Positions 5,959 through 13,142 of a stretch of DNA of 16,994 nt are shown here, in pieces. Origin of the DNA: JAJPXI01 sp051867655 (GTDB taxonomy: Bacteria > Bacillota > Clostridia > Oscillospirales > Oscillospiraceae). The notes beneath the pieces are model-generated. The model was not told the origin of the DNA and ran no database searches. It saw nothing but the letters and a program-made list of their open reading frames with translations. Within the stretch, counting starts at the first letter, position 1, and each line of letters begins with the position of its first letter. The translations under genes were made by a program, and so were the position numbers. The DNA is taken from the NCBI GenBank assembly GCA_051867655.1, contig JBJDYV010000019.1, positions 1-16,994 of the forward strand, in the 5' to 3' direction.

Positions 5959-7602
5959 TTACAGTCGGGTGTCCGGCAGACCGCAGAAGGGGTCCACGGG
6001 GCTGCGCCCCCAGAAGGGGCTCTTGCCCATCAGCTTTTCCAGGACCAGCTCGATGGTGTCCCGGGTGGCCGTATAGGCGTTGATGTAGGTTTTGATTCGC
6101 GGCACGTCCTGCAGATGGTACGGATTGGCCAGCGAGACGAAGATGCTGGTCTCCTCCCAGACGAACCGGGGCATATCCAGCGCGTGCTTGGGGCACCAGT
6201 TGATCCGCACCACGGTCTGGTTGCTGGCCTGCTCATAGTTGCTCATATAGAGGGTCAGGCGCTTCCGGTCCAGCGCGCCGCTGCCGTGCAGATCGTCGGC
6301 AAAGGGGTCGTAATGCTCCACCCGGAACCCGGCCTGCTCCAGGCACTGCGTGGTGATCTCCTTCACGCTGCCGTCCAAAATGTCGTCCTTGCCCAGGGTG
6401 ATCAGCCGGATCACCGGGTAGCGGTCCGGCGTGACCGGCAGGGCGTCCGGCTGGATGGCCTTCACCAGCGTGATGGCCCGGTCGGCGCACTCCCGGTGCC
6501 ATTGGCGGCCGGGTACCGTCTCCGTCCCCGGCTCCCGGAAGCAGACCTTCGCTTTCAGCGCCAGAATGCGCGTCACCGCCTCGTCCAGCCGCTCCGGGGT
6601 CAGCAGGCCGCTGTTCAGGCCCTCCAGCATGGAATAATAGTCCTCGTCAATGTCGGTGCTGAACACCAGCATATCGCTGCCCGCCATGATAGAGCCGGGG
6701 ATGGCCTTCCCGCGCTCCATGGCCATGCAGTAGCCGCCCATGATGGTGGCATCGGTGGTGATGACGCCGTTGAAGCCGTATTTTTCCCGCAGGACTCCGG
6801 TCAGCAGTTCCCGGCTCAACGATGCGGGCAGACATTGCGCCGGAGTCAGCGACGGGTTGATGTCCATGGCCACGTTGGGCTGGACGATGTGGCCTGCCAT
6901 AATGCTCAAAAGTCCCTGGGAAATCAGTTCCCGGTAGATCGCGCCGTAGCTGTCGTACCACTCCCGGGCGGACAGGGAGTTGTAGGTGGGGTGCAGATGG
7001 TGGTCGCGGTAGTCCACGCCGTCGCCGGGAAAGTGCTTGGCGCAGGCGGCGAGGCCGCATTCCTGCACGGCCTTCACATAGAGGGCGGTATTTTTCCGGA
7101 CCGCCTCCCTGTCGCTGCCGAAGGTGCGGACATTGGTGATGGGATTCAGGTAGTTCAGGTCCAGATCGCACACCGGGGAGAAGGTCCAGTTGACGCCCAT
7201 GGCGCGGCCTTCCACGCCGCACACCTGGCCGAACCGCTCCACCATCTCCTCACTGTGGGCGGCGGCGGTCAGCATGGGCCAGCCGAACAGGGTGCCGTCG
7301 CTGGCGCCGCCGGAGCCGCCCTCCTCCAGATTGGCCGCCTTTAGCAGCGGAATGGAGGCCAGCGCGTCCAGCCGCTCATAATCGGCCCGAATCTGTGCGG
7401 CGGGGACCACGGGGCGGAACAGGATCCCGCCGATGCGGCCCTCCCGCACCATTTCTTCCAGCTTTTCAGGCTCGTACTCGCCGCCCAGGACGCAGAACAG
7501 TTGCCCGACCTTCTGCTCCCGGGTCATTTCCGCCAGGGTGTTCTCCACCCAGCGGATCTGTTCTTCCTTCAAATAGAAGGGATTTGCGGACAGATCGATC
7601 AT
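5959..7602 (-). CDS. Glycoside hydrolase family 3 enzyme, NagZ-type catalytic dyad
   Basis: A 547-residue GH3 protein without a signal peptide, hence cytoplasmic. The N-terminal barrel holds KHFPGDGVDYRDHH (189-202). The Asp200-x-His202 pair matches the Asp-x-His acid/base dyad of NagZ-type GH3 enzymes rather than the glutamate used by classical beta-glucosidases. The nucleophile is Asp284 in VITTDA. A C-terminal domain follows from about residue 350, making the protein longer than minimal NagZ. The family removes beta-linked glucosyl or N-acetylglucosaminyl units, and some members with this dyad are phosphorylases. The exact sugar is not predictable. An AAGGAG site precedes the ATG, with the upstream esterase stop 11 bases away. 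The context (esterases, sugar ABC transporter, beta-PGM) favours cleavage of an imported glycoside over cell-wall recycling. Confidence 0.85.
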   Translation of the reverse strand: MIDLSANPFYLKEEQIRWVENTLAEMTREQKVGQLFCVLGGEYEPEKLEEMVREGRIGGILFRPVVPAAQIRADYERLDALASIPLLKAANLEEGGSGGASDGTLFGWPMLTAAAHSEEMVERFGQVCGVEGRAMGVNWTFSPVCDLDLNYLNPITNVRTFGSDREAVRKNTALYVKAVQECGLAACAKHFPGDGVDYRDHHLHPTYNSLSAREWYDSYGAIYRELISQGLLSIMAGHIVQPNVAMDINPSLTPAQCLPASLSRELLTGVLREKYGFNGVITTDATIMGGYCMAMERGKAIPGSIMAGSDMLVFSTDIDEDYYSMLEGLNSGLLTPERLDEAVTRILALKAKVCFREPGTETVPGRQWHRECADRAITLVKAIQPDALPVTPDRYPVIRLITLGKDDILDGSVKEITTQCLEQAGFRVEHYDPFADDLHGSGALDRKRLTLYMSNYEQASNQTVVRINWCPKHALDMPRFVWEETSIFVSLANPYHLQDVPRIKTYINAYTATRDTIELVLEKLMGKSPFWGRSPVDPFCGLPDTRL

Positions 7603-7613
7603 GGCGGTTCTCC

Positions 7614-8903
7614 TTACTTCATGATGCCGTCCAGCCAGGCGAAGACATCAGCCAGGTTCTCTTCAGTATAGAACAGGTCGTCCTCGTGGTCGGCGCCCTC
7701 AATAAGGCCGAACCGCACGTTTTCCTCGCCCAGATAACCGGCCAGGCGGGAGGCAAAGTTTTCCGACTGGGTATAGGGGACTCTTTGGTCGGCGCTGCCG
7801 GCCTGGATCCAGACCTTCAGGTCGGAGGGCAGCTGATCTGCGTAGGTCTCCCAGTAGGTGGCGTCGGTTGCCGCTTTGTCTGCCAGAATGTCCTGGCCCA
7901 GGAACTTGGACTCAAAGGAGGCGGCGGCAGAAGCGGCCGCGGCATCGGTGCCGTTCAGGGCGTCCTTCTCCGCGTACATGGTGTAGAACTCCACGGGGGC
8001 GTAGAAGCTGACCAGGGCGGAAACGCCGCTGGGCAGACCCTCATAGTCGGTCACGTCGCCGTTGAGCTGCGCCGCATCGGGGGTCAGGGAGGTCATCAGG
8101 GACAGGTAAGCGCCGGCGGACTCACCCCAGACGGCGATATGCTCCGGGTCAAAGCCGTACTCCATGGCGTGGGCGCGGACAAAGCGCACCGCTGCTTTCA
8201 CATCGGCCAGGGCCGCCGGGAACACCGCTTCGGAGGACTTGCGGTAGTCCACGCTGACCACGGCGTAACCGTTGGCCAGGGCGGCGTCAATGACCGGCTG
8301 CAGGATGGTCATGCCCTGGTCGCCGAACAGGAAACCGCCGCCGTGGACCAGCACGATGACGGGGGCCTTTTCCACGCCCGCGGGCTGGTAGATGTCGCAT
8401 ACCTGTGCGCCGGACGTGGTGGCGTAGGCCACGTTTTTCAGGTTCCCGGTCTCCGCACCGCCCGGGGCAGGGGCATCGCCGGCGTCGTAATTCACGAAGA
8501 TACAGCGGTCGCCGTCCAGGGTCCATTTGCAGGATTTGTCGGCATCAAAGAATTCCGCCTTGGGGGGCTCGCCCTCAAAGGGGCCGGTGATGACCACGCC
8601 GTCTTCTACAGTGTAGGTCCCCTCATAGGTCAGGTCGCCCATAAAGGGGTTCTTCTCCAGGATCACATAGGTGCCGTCCTCGTTCAGGGTCAGGGTCCAG
8701 TCCACGGTGAACTGGCCGCCCATGGCGGACTCCGTAAAGGTGTAGGTGCCGGCCACCTCTGGGGCAGGGCTCCCCTGGGAGGGCGCGGGGGGCGCGCTGT
8801 TTTCCACAGGCGCGTTGGACTGCTCGGGTTTTTCAGCCGTGCCGCAGGCGGCCAGGCTGAATGCCATACACAGGGCAAGCAGTGCGGCAAGGATCTTTTT
8901 CAT
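7614..8903 (-). CDS. Surface lipoprotein esterase: beta-rich module plus alpha/beta hydrolase
   Basis: A 429-residue lipoprotein. MKKILAALLALCMAFSLAAC is a lipoprotein signal with lipobox LAAC (Cys20). A Pro/Ser/Glu linker (to about 48) leads to a beta-rich module of about 90 residues (GTYTF...LNEDGTY...YEGTYTVEDGVVITG), followed by an esterase domain from about 155. Esterase motifs are HGGGF (187-191), the nucleophile Ser262 in GESAG, and probable Asp372 and His406 (GADHEDD). The fold and motifs match the feruloyl/acetyl-esterase-like alpha/beta hydrolases (BD-FAE/COG0657 type). It should be anchored on the outer face of the membrane and deacylate substrate before uptake. A TTG two codons upstream also keeps the frame open, but the ATG at 8901-8903 has AGGAGGA 7 bases upstream and gives a normal signal peptide. 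The front module resembles the C-terminal repeats of the operon's solute-binding protein. Confidence 0.85.
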   Translation of the reverse strand: MKKILAALLALCMAFSLAACGTAEKPEQSNAPVENSAPPAPSQGSPAPEVAGTYTFTESAMGGQFTVDWTLTLNEDGTYVILEKNPFMGDLTYEGTYTVEDGVVITGPFEGEPPKAEFFDADKSCKWTLDGDRCIFVNYDAGDAPAPGGAETGNLKNVAYATTSGAQVCDIYQPAGVEKAPVIVLVHGGGFLFGDQGMTILQPVIDAALANGYAVVSVDYRKSSEAVFPAALADVKAAVRFVRAHAMEYGFDPEHIAVWGESAGAYLSLMTSLTPDAAQLNGDVTDYEGLPSGVSALVSFYAPVEFYTMYAEKDALNGTDAAAASAAASFESKFLGQDILADKAATDATYWETYADQLPSDLKVWIQAGSADQRVPYTQSENFASRLAGYLGEENVRFGLIEGADHEDDLFYTEENLADVFAWLDGIMK

Positions 8904-8924
8904 TATCAATTCCTCCTTATAAAA

Positions 8925-9569
8925 TCAGGGAAACAGGGCCAGCAGGTCCTCAAACGAATCGATCCGGAAGGTCGCCCGGTCATATCCGGCGGCGTCGCCG
9001 ATCCCCACCGCCGTCATCCCGCCGGCGCGGGCGGCGTCGATGCCGGCGCAGGCGTCCTCCACCACAGCGCACTGGGCGGGGGGCAAGCCGAGGAACTCTG
9101 CGGCTTTCAGGAACACCTCCGGGTCGGGCTTGGAGCGGGTGATGTTGGTGCCGTCGGATATGGCGTCGAACTGCTCCGTCAGGCCCACCAGACTGAGAAT
9201 GGTTTTGGCGTTCTTGCTGGAGGAGCCGATGGCCAGCCGGTACCCCCGCTGCCGCAGCACTGTCAGGGTGCTGCGCACCTCGGGGGACACGCTCTCCGGC
9301 GTCATTTCCCGCAGGAGGGCGCGGTAGGACTCGTTTTTCTCCCCGGCCAGGCGCTCCTTGTCCTCCCGGCTCAGGGCCGGGCCCTCATAGCGCTCCAGCA
9401 CGATCTCCAGGCTGTCCATCCGGCTGACGCCCCGCAGACGGTTGTTGATGGTCTCGTCAAAATAGATGCCCAGCTTGTCTGCGATCTTCTTCCACGCCAG
9501 GTAGTGATAGCGGTCCGTGAAGACCAGAACGCCGTCCAGATCAAATAGGATGCCCTTGATCGGTCCCAT
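8925..9569 (-). CDS. pgmB: Beta-phosphoglucomutase-type HAD phosphatase-fold enzyme
   Basis: A 214-residue HAD-superfamily protein of the size expected for beta-phosphoglucomutase. FDLDGVL carries the phosphorylated Asp10 and the acid/base Asp12. H22 and RGVSRMDSL (46-54) in the cap match the substrate-binding His and the RGVSR-type loop that separates beta-PGMs from general HAD phosphatases. SSSKN (116-120), SKPDPEVF with Lys147, and VVEDACAG (Glu171/Asp172 for magnesium) complete the site. It converts beta-glucose 1-phosphate to glucose 6-phosphate in the cytoplasm. The frame is open to 9623, but the ATG at 9567-9569 has an AAAGGAG site 9 bases upstream, and the protein then starts right at the HAD motif. 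It is separated from the preceding esterase gene by a 17-bp hairpin. A phosphatase acting on another sugar phosphate is a less likely alternative. Confidence 0.85.
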   Translation of the reverse strand: MGPIKGILFDLDGVLVFTDRYHYLAWKKIADKLGIYFDETINNRLRGVSRMDSLEIVLERYEGPALSREDKERLAGEKNESYRALLREMTPESVSPEVRSTLTVLRQRGYRLAIGSSSKNAKTILSLVGLTEQFDAISDGTNITRSKPDPEVFLKAAEFLGLPPAQCAVVEDACAGIDAARAGGMTAVGIGDAAGYDRATFRIDSFEDLLALFP

Positions 9570-9590
9570 GGGCAGGATCTCCTTTCTAAG

Positions 9591-9633
9591 GCAAGGCGCA
9601 TTGAAACACAGCTTCGGTTTCAATGCGCCTTGC
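9591..9633 (-). other. Perfect 17-bp inverted repeat between esterase and beta-PGM genes
   Basis: GCAAGGCGCATTGAAAC (9591-9607) and GTTTCAATGCGCCTTGC (9617-9633) are perfect complements around a 9-base loop. The hairpin begins 2 bases after the esterase stop and ends about 21 bases before the beta-PGM start, leaving that gene's ribosome binding site free. No T run follows on the minus strand, so a simple intrinsic terminator is unlikely. mRNA stabilisation, processing or partial attenuation inside the operon fits better (inference). Confidence 0.75.
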
Positions 9634-9635
9634 GG

Positions 9636-10577
9636 TCAATGAAGCTGCGCGGCGATAAAGTCGAACACAAGGTTCATGTTTTCATCGGCGACAAACAGCT
9701 TATCCTCATGGTCCGCTCCCTCGATGGGAACGAAGGTGACGCGCTCGCCCAAGCCCTTTGCCCGCAGGGTAGCCACGAATTCCTCGGACTGGGCATAGGG
9801 GACCAGCTTGTCGGCCGTGCCGTGCTGCACCAGCAGGGCGCACATGGCCGCTCCTGCGTAGGAGGCGGGGTTGGCCCGGTCGCAGACCTCCTGGGACGCC
9901 ACAGCCACGGGCATCCCCAGGTATTGGGATTCCGGGGAGAAGGGTTCGTCGTGGTCGGCGATGCTGACGCCGTTGCGCCGGGCCTGCTCATCCATGGACT
10001 TGAAGTTCATGGGGCCAAACTGGTCGATGGCCGCCCGCACCACGGGCAGCGGGGCATAGGTGCCGCCCTCCTCGCCGGGAAACGCGCCGTTGGGGATGTT
10101 CATGCCCAGCATGGCGGCCAGATTGCCGCCGGCGGAGCCGCCGATGACCGCGATCCGGTTAGGGTCAACGGAGAACCGGGCGGCGTGGGCGGCCAGATAG
10201 CGCAGGGCCTCCCGGCAGTCCAGCACCGCCGCGGGGAAGGCGGCCTCTCCGCTGAGGCGGTATTCCACGGACGCCACAGCCATGCCCCGCCTGATGCCGG
10301 TCAGGTAGGCGTCCATGTGGTCGTCCCGCTTGTCGCCCAGGGCAAAGCCGCCGCCGTGGATGTGGATCAGCAGCGGGAAGGGGCCGTCCCCCTCCTCGGG
10401 AAGGTACAGGTCCAGGCACTGCGCTTTGCTGGCAGTCGCGTAAGGGACGTCCAAAAACTTGCGCTTGACCCAGCTGATGTCCGCCATGGGTGGCTTCCAG
10501 CCGGGGGGCGGAGCGCCGGGGCCGCCCTTGTCCAGGGGAGGCTTTCCCTGCGGGGGGAGATGGGGTAGATCTTTCAT
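9636..10577 (-). CDS. Cytoplasmic alpha/beta-hydrolase esterase (BD-FAE/HSL-like)
   Basis: A 313-residue esterase with the oxyanion motif HGGGF (74-78), the nucleophile Ser148 in GGSAGG, probable Asp256 (HGTADKLVP) and His290 (GADHEDKLF). This is the same fold and motif set as the lipoprotein esterase downstream, but without a signal peptide. The first 31 residues are Pro/Gly-rich (LPHLPPQGKPPL ... GWKPPM) and form no evident domain. Family members remove acetyl, feruloyl or other small acyl groups from carbohydrates. The ATG at 10575-10577 is supported by GGGAGG 8 bases upstream and lies 18 bases after the permease stop. It probably deacylates the transported glycoside in the cytoplasm alongside the tannase-like enzyme. 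The division of labour between the three esterases is not readable from sequence. Confidence 0.85.
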   Translation of the reverse strand: MKDLPHLPPQGKPPLDKGGPGAPPPGWKPPMADISWVKRKFLDVPYATASKAQCLDLYLPEEGDGPFPLLIHIHGGGFALGDKRDDHMDAYLTGIRRGMAVASVEYRLSGEAAFPAAVLDCREALRYLAAHAARFSVDPNRIAVIGGSAGGNLAAMLGMNIPNGAFPGEEGGTYAPLPVVRAAIDQFGPMNFKSMDEQARRNGVSIADHDEPFSPESQYLGMPVAVASQEVCDRANPASYAGAAMCALLVQHGTADKLVPYAQSEEFVATLRAKGLGERVTFVPIEGADHEDKLFVADENMNLVFDFIAAQLH

Positions 10578-10595
10578 GTGTGCTGCCTCCCGTTC

Positions 10596-11615
10596 TCAAG
10601 CCTGGCCGACCTGCGCCGGCTCTTTCTCCTTGTGGATGCGCACGGCGGGCTTGGGCCGGTTCTTCAGTGCGTCGAAGGCAATGGCCAGGATCAGAATGAT
10701 GCCCTTGACGATGTACTGGGTGTAGGTGCCCCAGTGGGCCAGCTGCATGCCGTTGGCGATCATCTGCATGACCATGATGCCGGCCACCATGCCCACCACG
10801 TTGCCCTTGCCGCCCTTCATGCTGATGCCGCCGATGATGGCGGCGGTCAGGCAGGTGATCTCGGTGCCCGGGCCGGTGGTGGCGGAGGTCATGTTCTGCT
10901 GGGCCAGCATATCCATGGTGGCGATGGCGAAGATCACGCCGGTCAGCGCGAAGCACATGGTCTGGATCAGGTCGGCCTTGATGCCGGACAGGCGGGCGCA
11001 CTCCTTGTTGCCGCCGATGGCCAGCACGTCGCGGCCGAAGTGGGTCTTGTTCAGGATGATCCAGGTGATCACCACGATGATGATGCACAGGTACACGTCC
11101 AGGGGCAGGCCCAGGAACTTGGTCTTGTACAGGGCCCGGAAGCCGTCGGGCATGCCGGAGTAGGACTTGGACGAGGTCATGGTGTAGGCGATGCCCTTGA
11201 ACACCTCGCTGGTGGCGATGGTGACCACCAGGGGGAACAGCTTGAGCTTAGACGCGATGATGCCGTTTAGAAAGCCCATCAGGAAGCCCAGGACCATGGC
11301 CACGGGCCAGACGATCCAGAAGGGGAGGTCGGTCTCCACCATGATGATGCCGGCCGCGCAGCCGCACACCGCCATCTGGTTGCCCACGGACAGGTCGATA
11401 CCGCCGCTGATCATGACGAAGCAGATGCCCATGCCGCAGATGATGATGTAGGTGCTCTGGGTGATCAGGTTATAAATGTTCCGTGCGGACAGGAAATTGG
11501 GATTAAAAATCGTAAAGAAAATGACCAGCGCCACCAGAATGATGTAGACAGTTCCCTCCTGGTATAAGTAGCGGCCGGCGGATCTGAGCTTTGCGCCCGT
11601 GTTGTTCTCTTTCAT
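10596..11615 (-). CDS. Sugar-type ABC transporter permease (RbsC-like)
   Basis: A 339-residue polytopic membrane protein of the ribose/galactose-type permease family (BPD_transp_2). Hydrophobic helices begin at about residue 23 (GTVYIILVALVIFF) and recur to the C terminus (IVKGIILILAIAFDAL). SGGIDLSVG and the cytoplasmic loop GGNKECARLSGIKADL are family signatures, the latter being the contact with the ATPase. It forms the membrane channel, probably as a dimer. The frame is open to 11663, but the ATG at 11613-11615 (MKENN) lies 4 bases after the ATPase stop, with an AAGGAGGG site inside the end of that gene. That is the expected translational coupling. The ligand is unknown from the permease alone. 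Confidence 0.93.
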   Translation of the reverse strand: MKENNTGAKLRSAGRYLYQEGTVYIILVALVIFFTIFNPNFLSARNIYNLITQSTYIIICGMGICFVMISGGIDLSVGNQMAVCGCAAGIIMVETDLPFWIVWPVAMVLGFLMGFLNGIIASKLKLFPLVVTIATSEVFKGIAYTMTSSKSYSGMPDGFRALYKTKFLGLPLDVYLCIIIVVITWIILNKTHFGRDVLAIGGNKECARLSGIKADLIQTMCFALTGVIFAIATMDMLAQQNMTSATTGPGTEITCLTAAIIGGISMKGGKGNVVGMVAGIMVMQMIANGMQLAHWGTYTQYIVKGIILILAIAFDALKNRPKPAVRIHKEKEPAQVGQA

Positions 11616-11619
11616 CGGC

Positions 11620-13101
11620 TTACGCACCCTCCTTTTGCAGACCTGAGGCCAAATGCAGCACATTTTCCTGGGAAAACTCCTCCCGGCTCAGCTCGCCGGA
11701 GAGCATCCCCTCATACAGGACGATGATCCGGTCGGACATGCCCAGGATCTCCTCCATATCGGAGGACACCATGATGATCGCCTTTCCGCTTTCGACCAGC
11801 TGGTTCATCAGATTGTAGATCTCCTGCTTTGCGCCCACGTCGATGCCCTTGGTGGGCTCGTCAAAGATGATGACGTCCGGCTCGGCGGCCAGCGTTTTGG
11901 CCAGGACCACCTTCTGCTGATTGCCGCCGGACAGGTTCACCACCATCTGCTGGATGCCGGGGACCTTGATGCGCAGGCTGGCCCGGTATTTCTCCGCCAG
12001 GGCCGTGTTCTTTTTGCTGCTGATGAAGCCGGCACGGGTCAGCCTGCCGATGCAGGACAGGGAGGTATTGAACTTGACCGTGTTGTACAGGATGCAGCCC
12101 TGCTCCTTGCGGTCCTCGGGGATCAGACCGATACCCTGCCGGATGGCGGAGGCGGGGGAGGAGATGGAGGCCTTTTTCCCGTGGAGCCAGATCTCGCCGC
12201 TGTCCAGCTTCTTGGCACCGCACAGCAGTTCCATGGTCTCGGTGCGGCCGGACCCCACCAGACCGGCGAAGCCCAGGATCTCTCCCCGGTGGAGCTGGAA
12301 GCTGATGTGCTCCACCGAGTTGCCGGTCAGGTCCTTTGCCTCCAGGATCACGTCGCCCACCGCGCCGTTTCGGGTGGGGAAGCTCTCGTTCAGCTCCCGG
12401 CCCACCATCAGGCTGACCAGCTCCTTGCGGTTGGTGTCGCAGGTGTTGATGGTTTTGACAAAGCAGCCGTCACGCAGAACACTGATGCGCTCGGTGATCT
12501 GGAACACCTCGTCCATGCGGTGGGAGATGTAAATGATGGTCACATTGCGCTGCTTCAGCTTGCGGATGATGGAAAACAGAAGATCCACCTCGCTGGCCGC
12601 CAGCGGCGCCGTCGGCTCGTCCATAATCATGATCTTTGCCTGGTTGGAGATGGCCCGGGCGATCTCCACCATCTGCTGGTTGGCGGGGGACAGACGCTCC
12701 ACCCGCATGGCCGGGTCCAGGTCAAAGCCGTATTCGTCAAACAGCTCCTGGGCCAGCTTGTTCAGACGGCGCTTGCTGTAGACGCCGCCCATCTTGCGGC
12801 CCATGAAGATGTTTTCCGCCACGGTCATGGGGGTGACCAGATTGATGTCCTGGTAGATTACCGCCACGCCGTTCTGGGCGGACAGCGCCGGGGTCATGTG
12901 GCTGTAGACGTTGTCGTCAAAGGCGATGGTCCCGCCCGGGTCCGGCGTGATGGCGCCGGCGATGATCTTGATCAGGGTGGACTTGCCCGCACCGTTCTCG
13001 CCCAGAATGGCGTGGACCTCACCCTGCTCAAAGGACAGGGAGACATCGTCCAGCGCCGTGACGCCGGGATAGGTCTTGGTGATATGCTCGAGCTTCAGCA
13101 T
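11620..13101 (-). CDS. Sugar-type ABC transporter ATPase with two nucleotide-binding domains (RbsA/MglA-like)
   Basis: A 493-residue double ATPase. Domain 1 has Walker A GENGAGKST (34-42), the signature LSPANQQ (137-143), Walker B ending Asp161-Glu162 and switch His194. Domain 2 has the degenerate Walker A GLVGSGRTE (280-288), the signature LSGGNQQK (390-397) and DEPTKGID (414-421). An intact first site with a degenerate second Walker A is the normal state of the RbsA/MglA family, which powers simple-sugar and nucleoside uptake with an RbsC-type permease. The ATG at 13099-13101 gives the standard N terminus (MLKLEHITKTYPG). Its AGGAG site is about 13 bases upstream, which is rather far, so translation may be modest or coupled. 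Confidence 0.94.
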   Translation of the reverse strand: MLKLEHITKTYPGVTALDDVSLSFEQGEVHAILGENGAGKSTLIKIIAGAITPDPGGTIAFDDNVYSHMTPALSAQNGVAVIYQDINLVTPMTVAENIFMGRKMGGVYSKRRLNKLAQELFDEYGFDLDPAMRVERLSPANQQMVEIARAISNQAKIMIMDEPTAPLAASEVDLLFSIIRKLKQRNVTIIYISHRMDEVFQITERISVLRDGCFVKTINTCDTNRKELVSLMVGRELNESFPTRNGAVGDVILEAKDLTGNSVEHISFQLHRGEILGFAGLVGSGRTETMELLCGAKKLDSGEIWLHGKKASISSPASAIRQGIGLIPEDRKEQGCILYNTVKFNTSLSCIGRLTRAGFISSKKNTALAEKYRASLRIKVPGIQQMVVNLSGGNQQKVVLAKTLAAEPDVIIFDEPTKGIDVGAKQEIYNLMNQLVESGKAIIMVSSDMEEILGMSDRIIVLYEGMLSGELSREEFSQENVLHLASGLQKEGA

Positions 13102-13125
13102 GAGTCGCGCTCAGCTCCTTTCTCA

Positions 13126-13140
13126 CGGCAAAGCGTGCCG
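13126..13140 (-). other. Small hairpin between binding-protein and ATPase genes
   Basis: CGGCA (13126-13130) and TGCCG (13136-13140) flank a 5-base loop right after the binding-protein stop codon. No T run follows. Hairpins here in sugar ABC operons often allow more binding protein than ATPase to be made; with only 5 pairs this is tentative. Confidence 0.3.
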
Positions 13141-13142
13141 GC

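Noticed and set aside
7395..9548. 717-codon open frame on the plus strand
   Set aside because: It spans four minus-strand genes or their junctions, is rich in Gly, His, Gln and Val and shows no domain motifs; a shadow of real coding.
9570..9623. N-terminal extension of beta-PGM to 9623
   Set aside because: It would be encoded by the 17-bp hairpin and has no ribosome binding site; the ATG at 9569 fits the family start.
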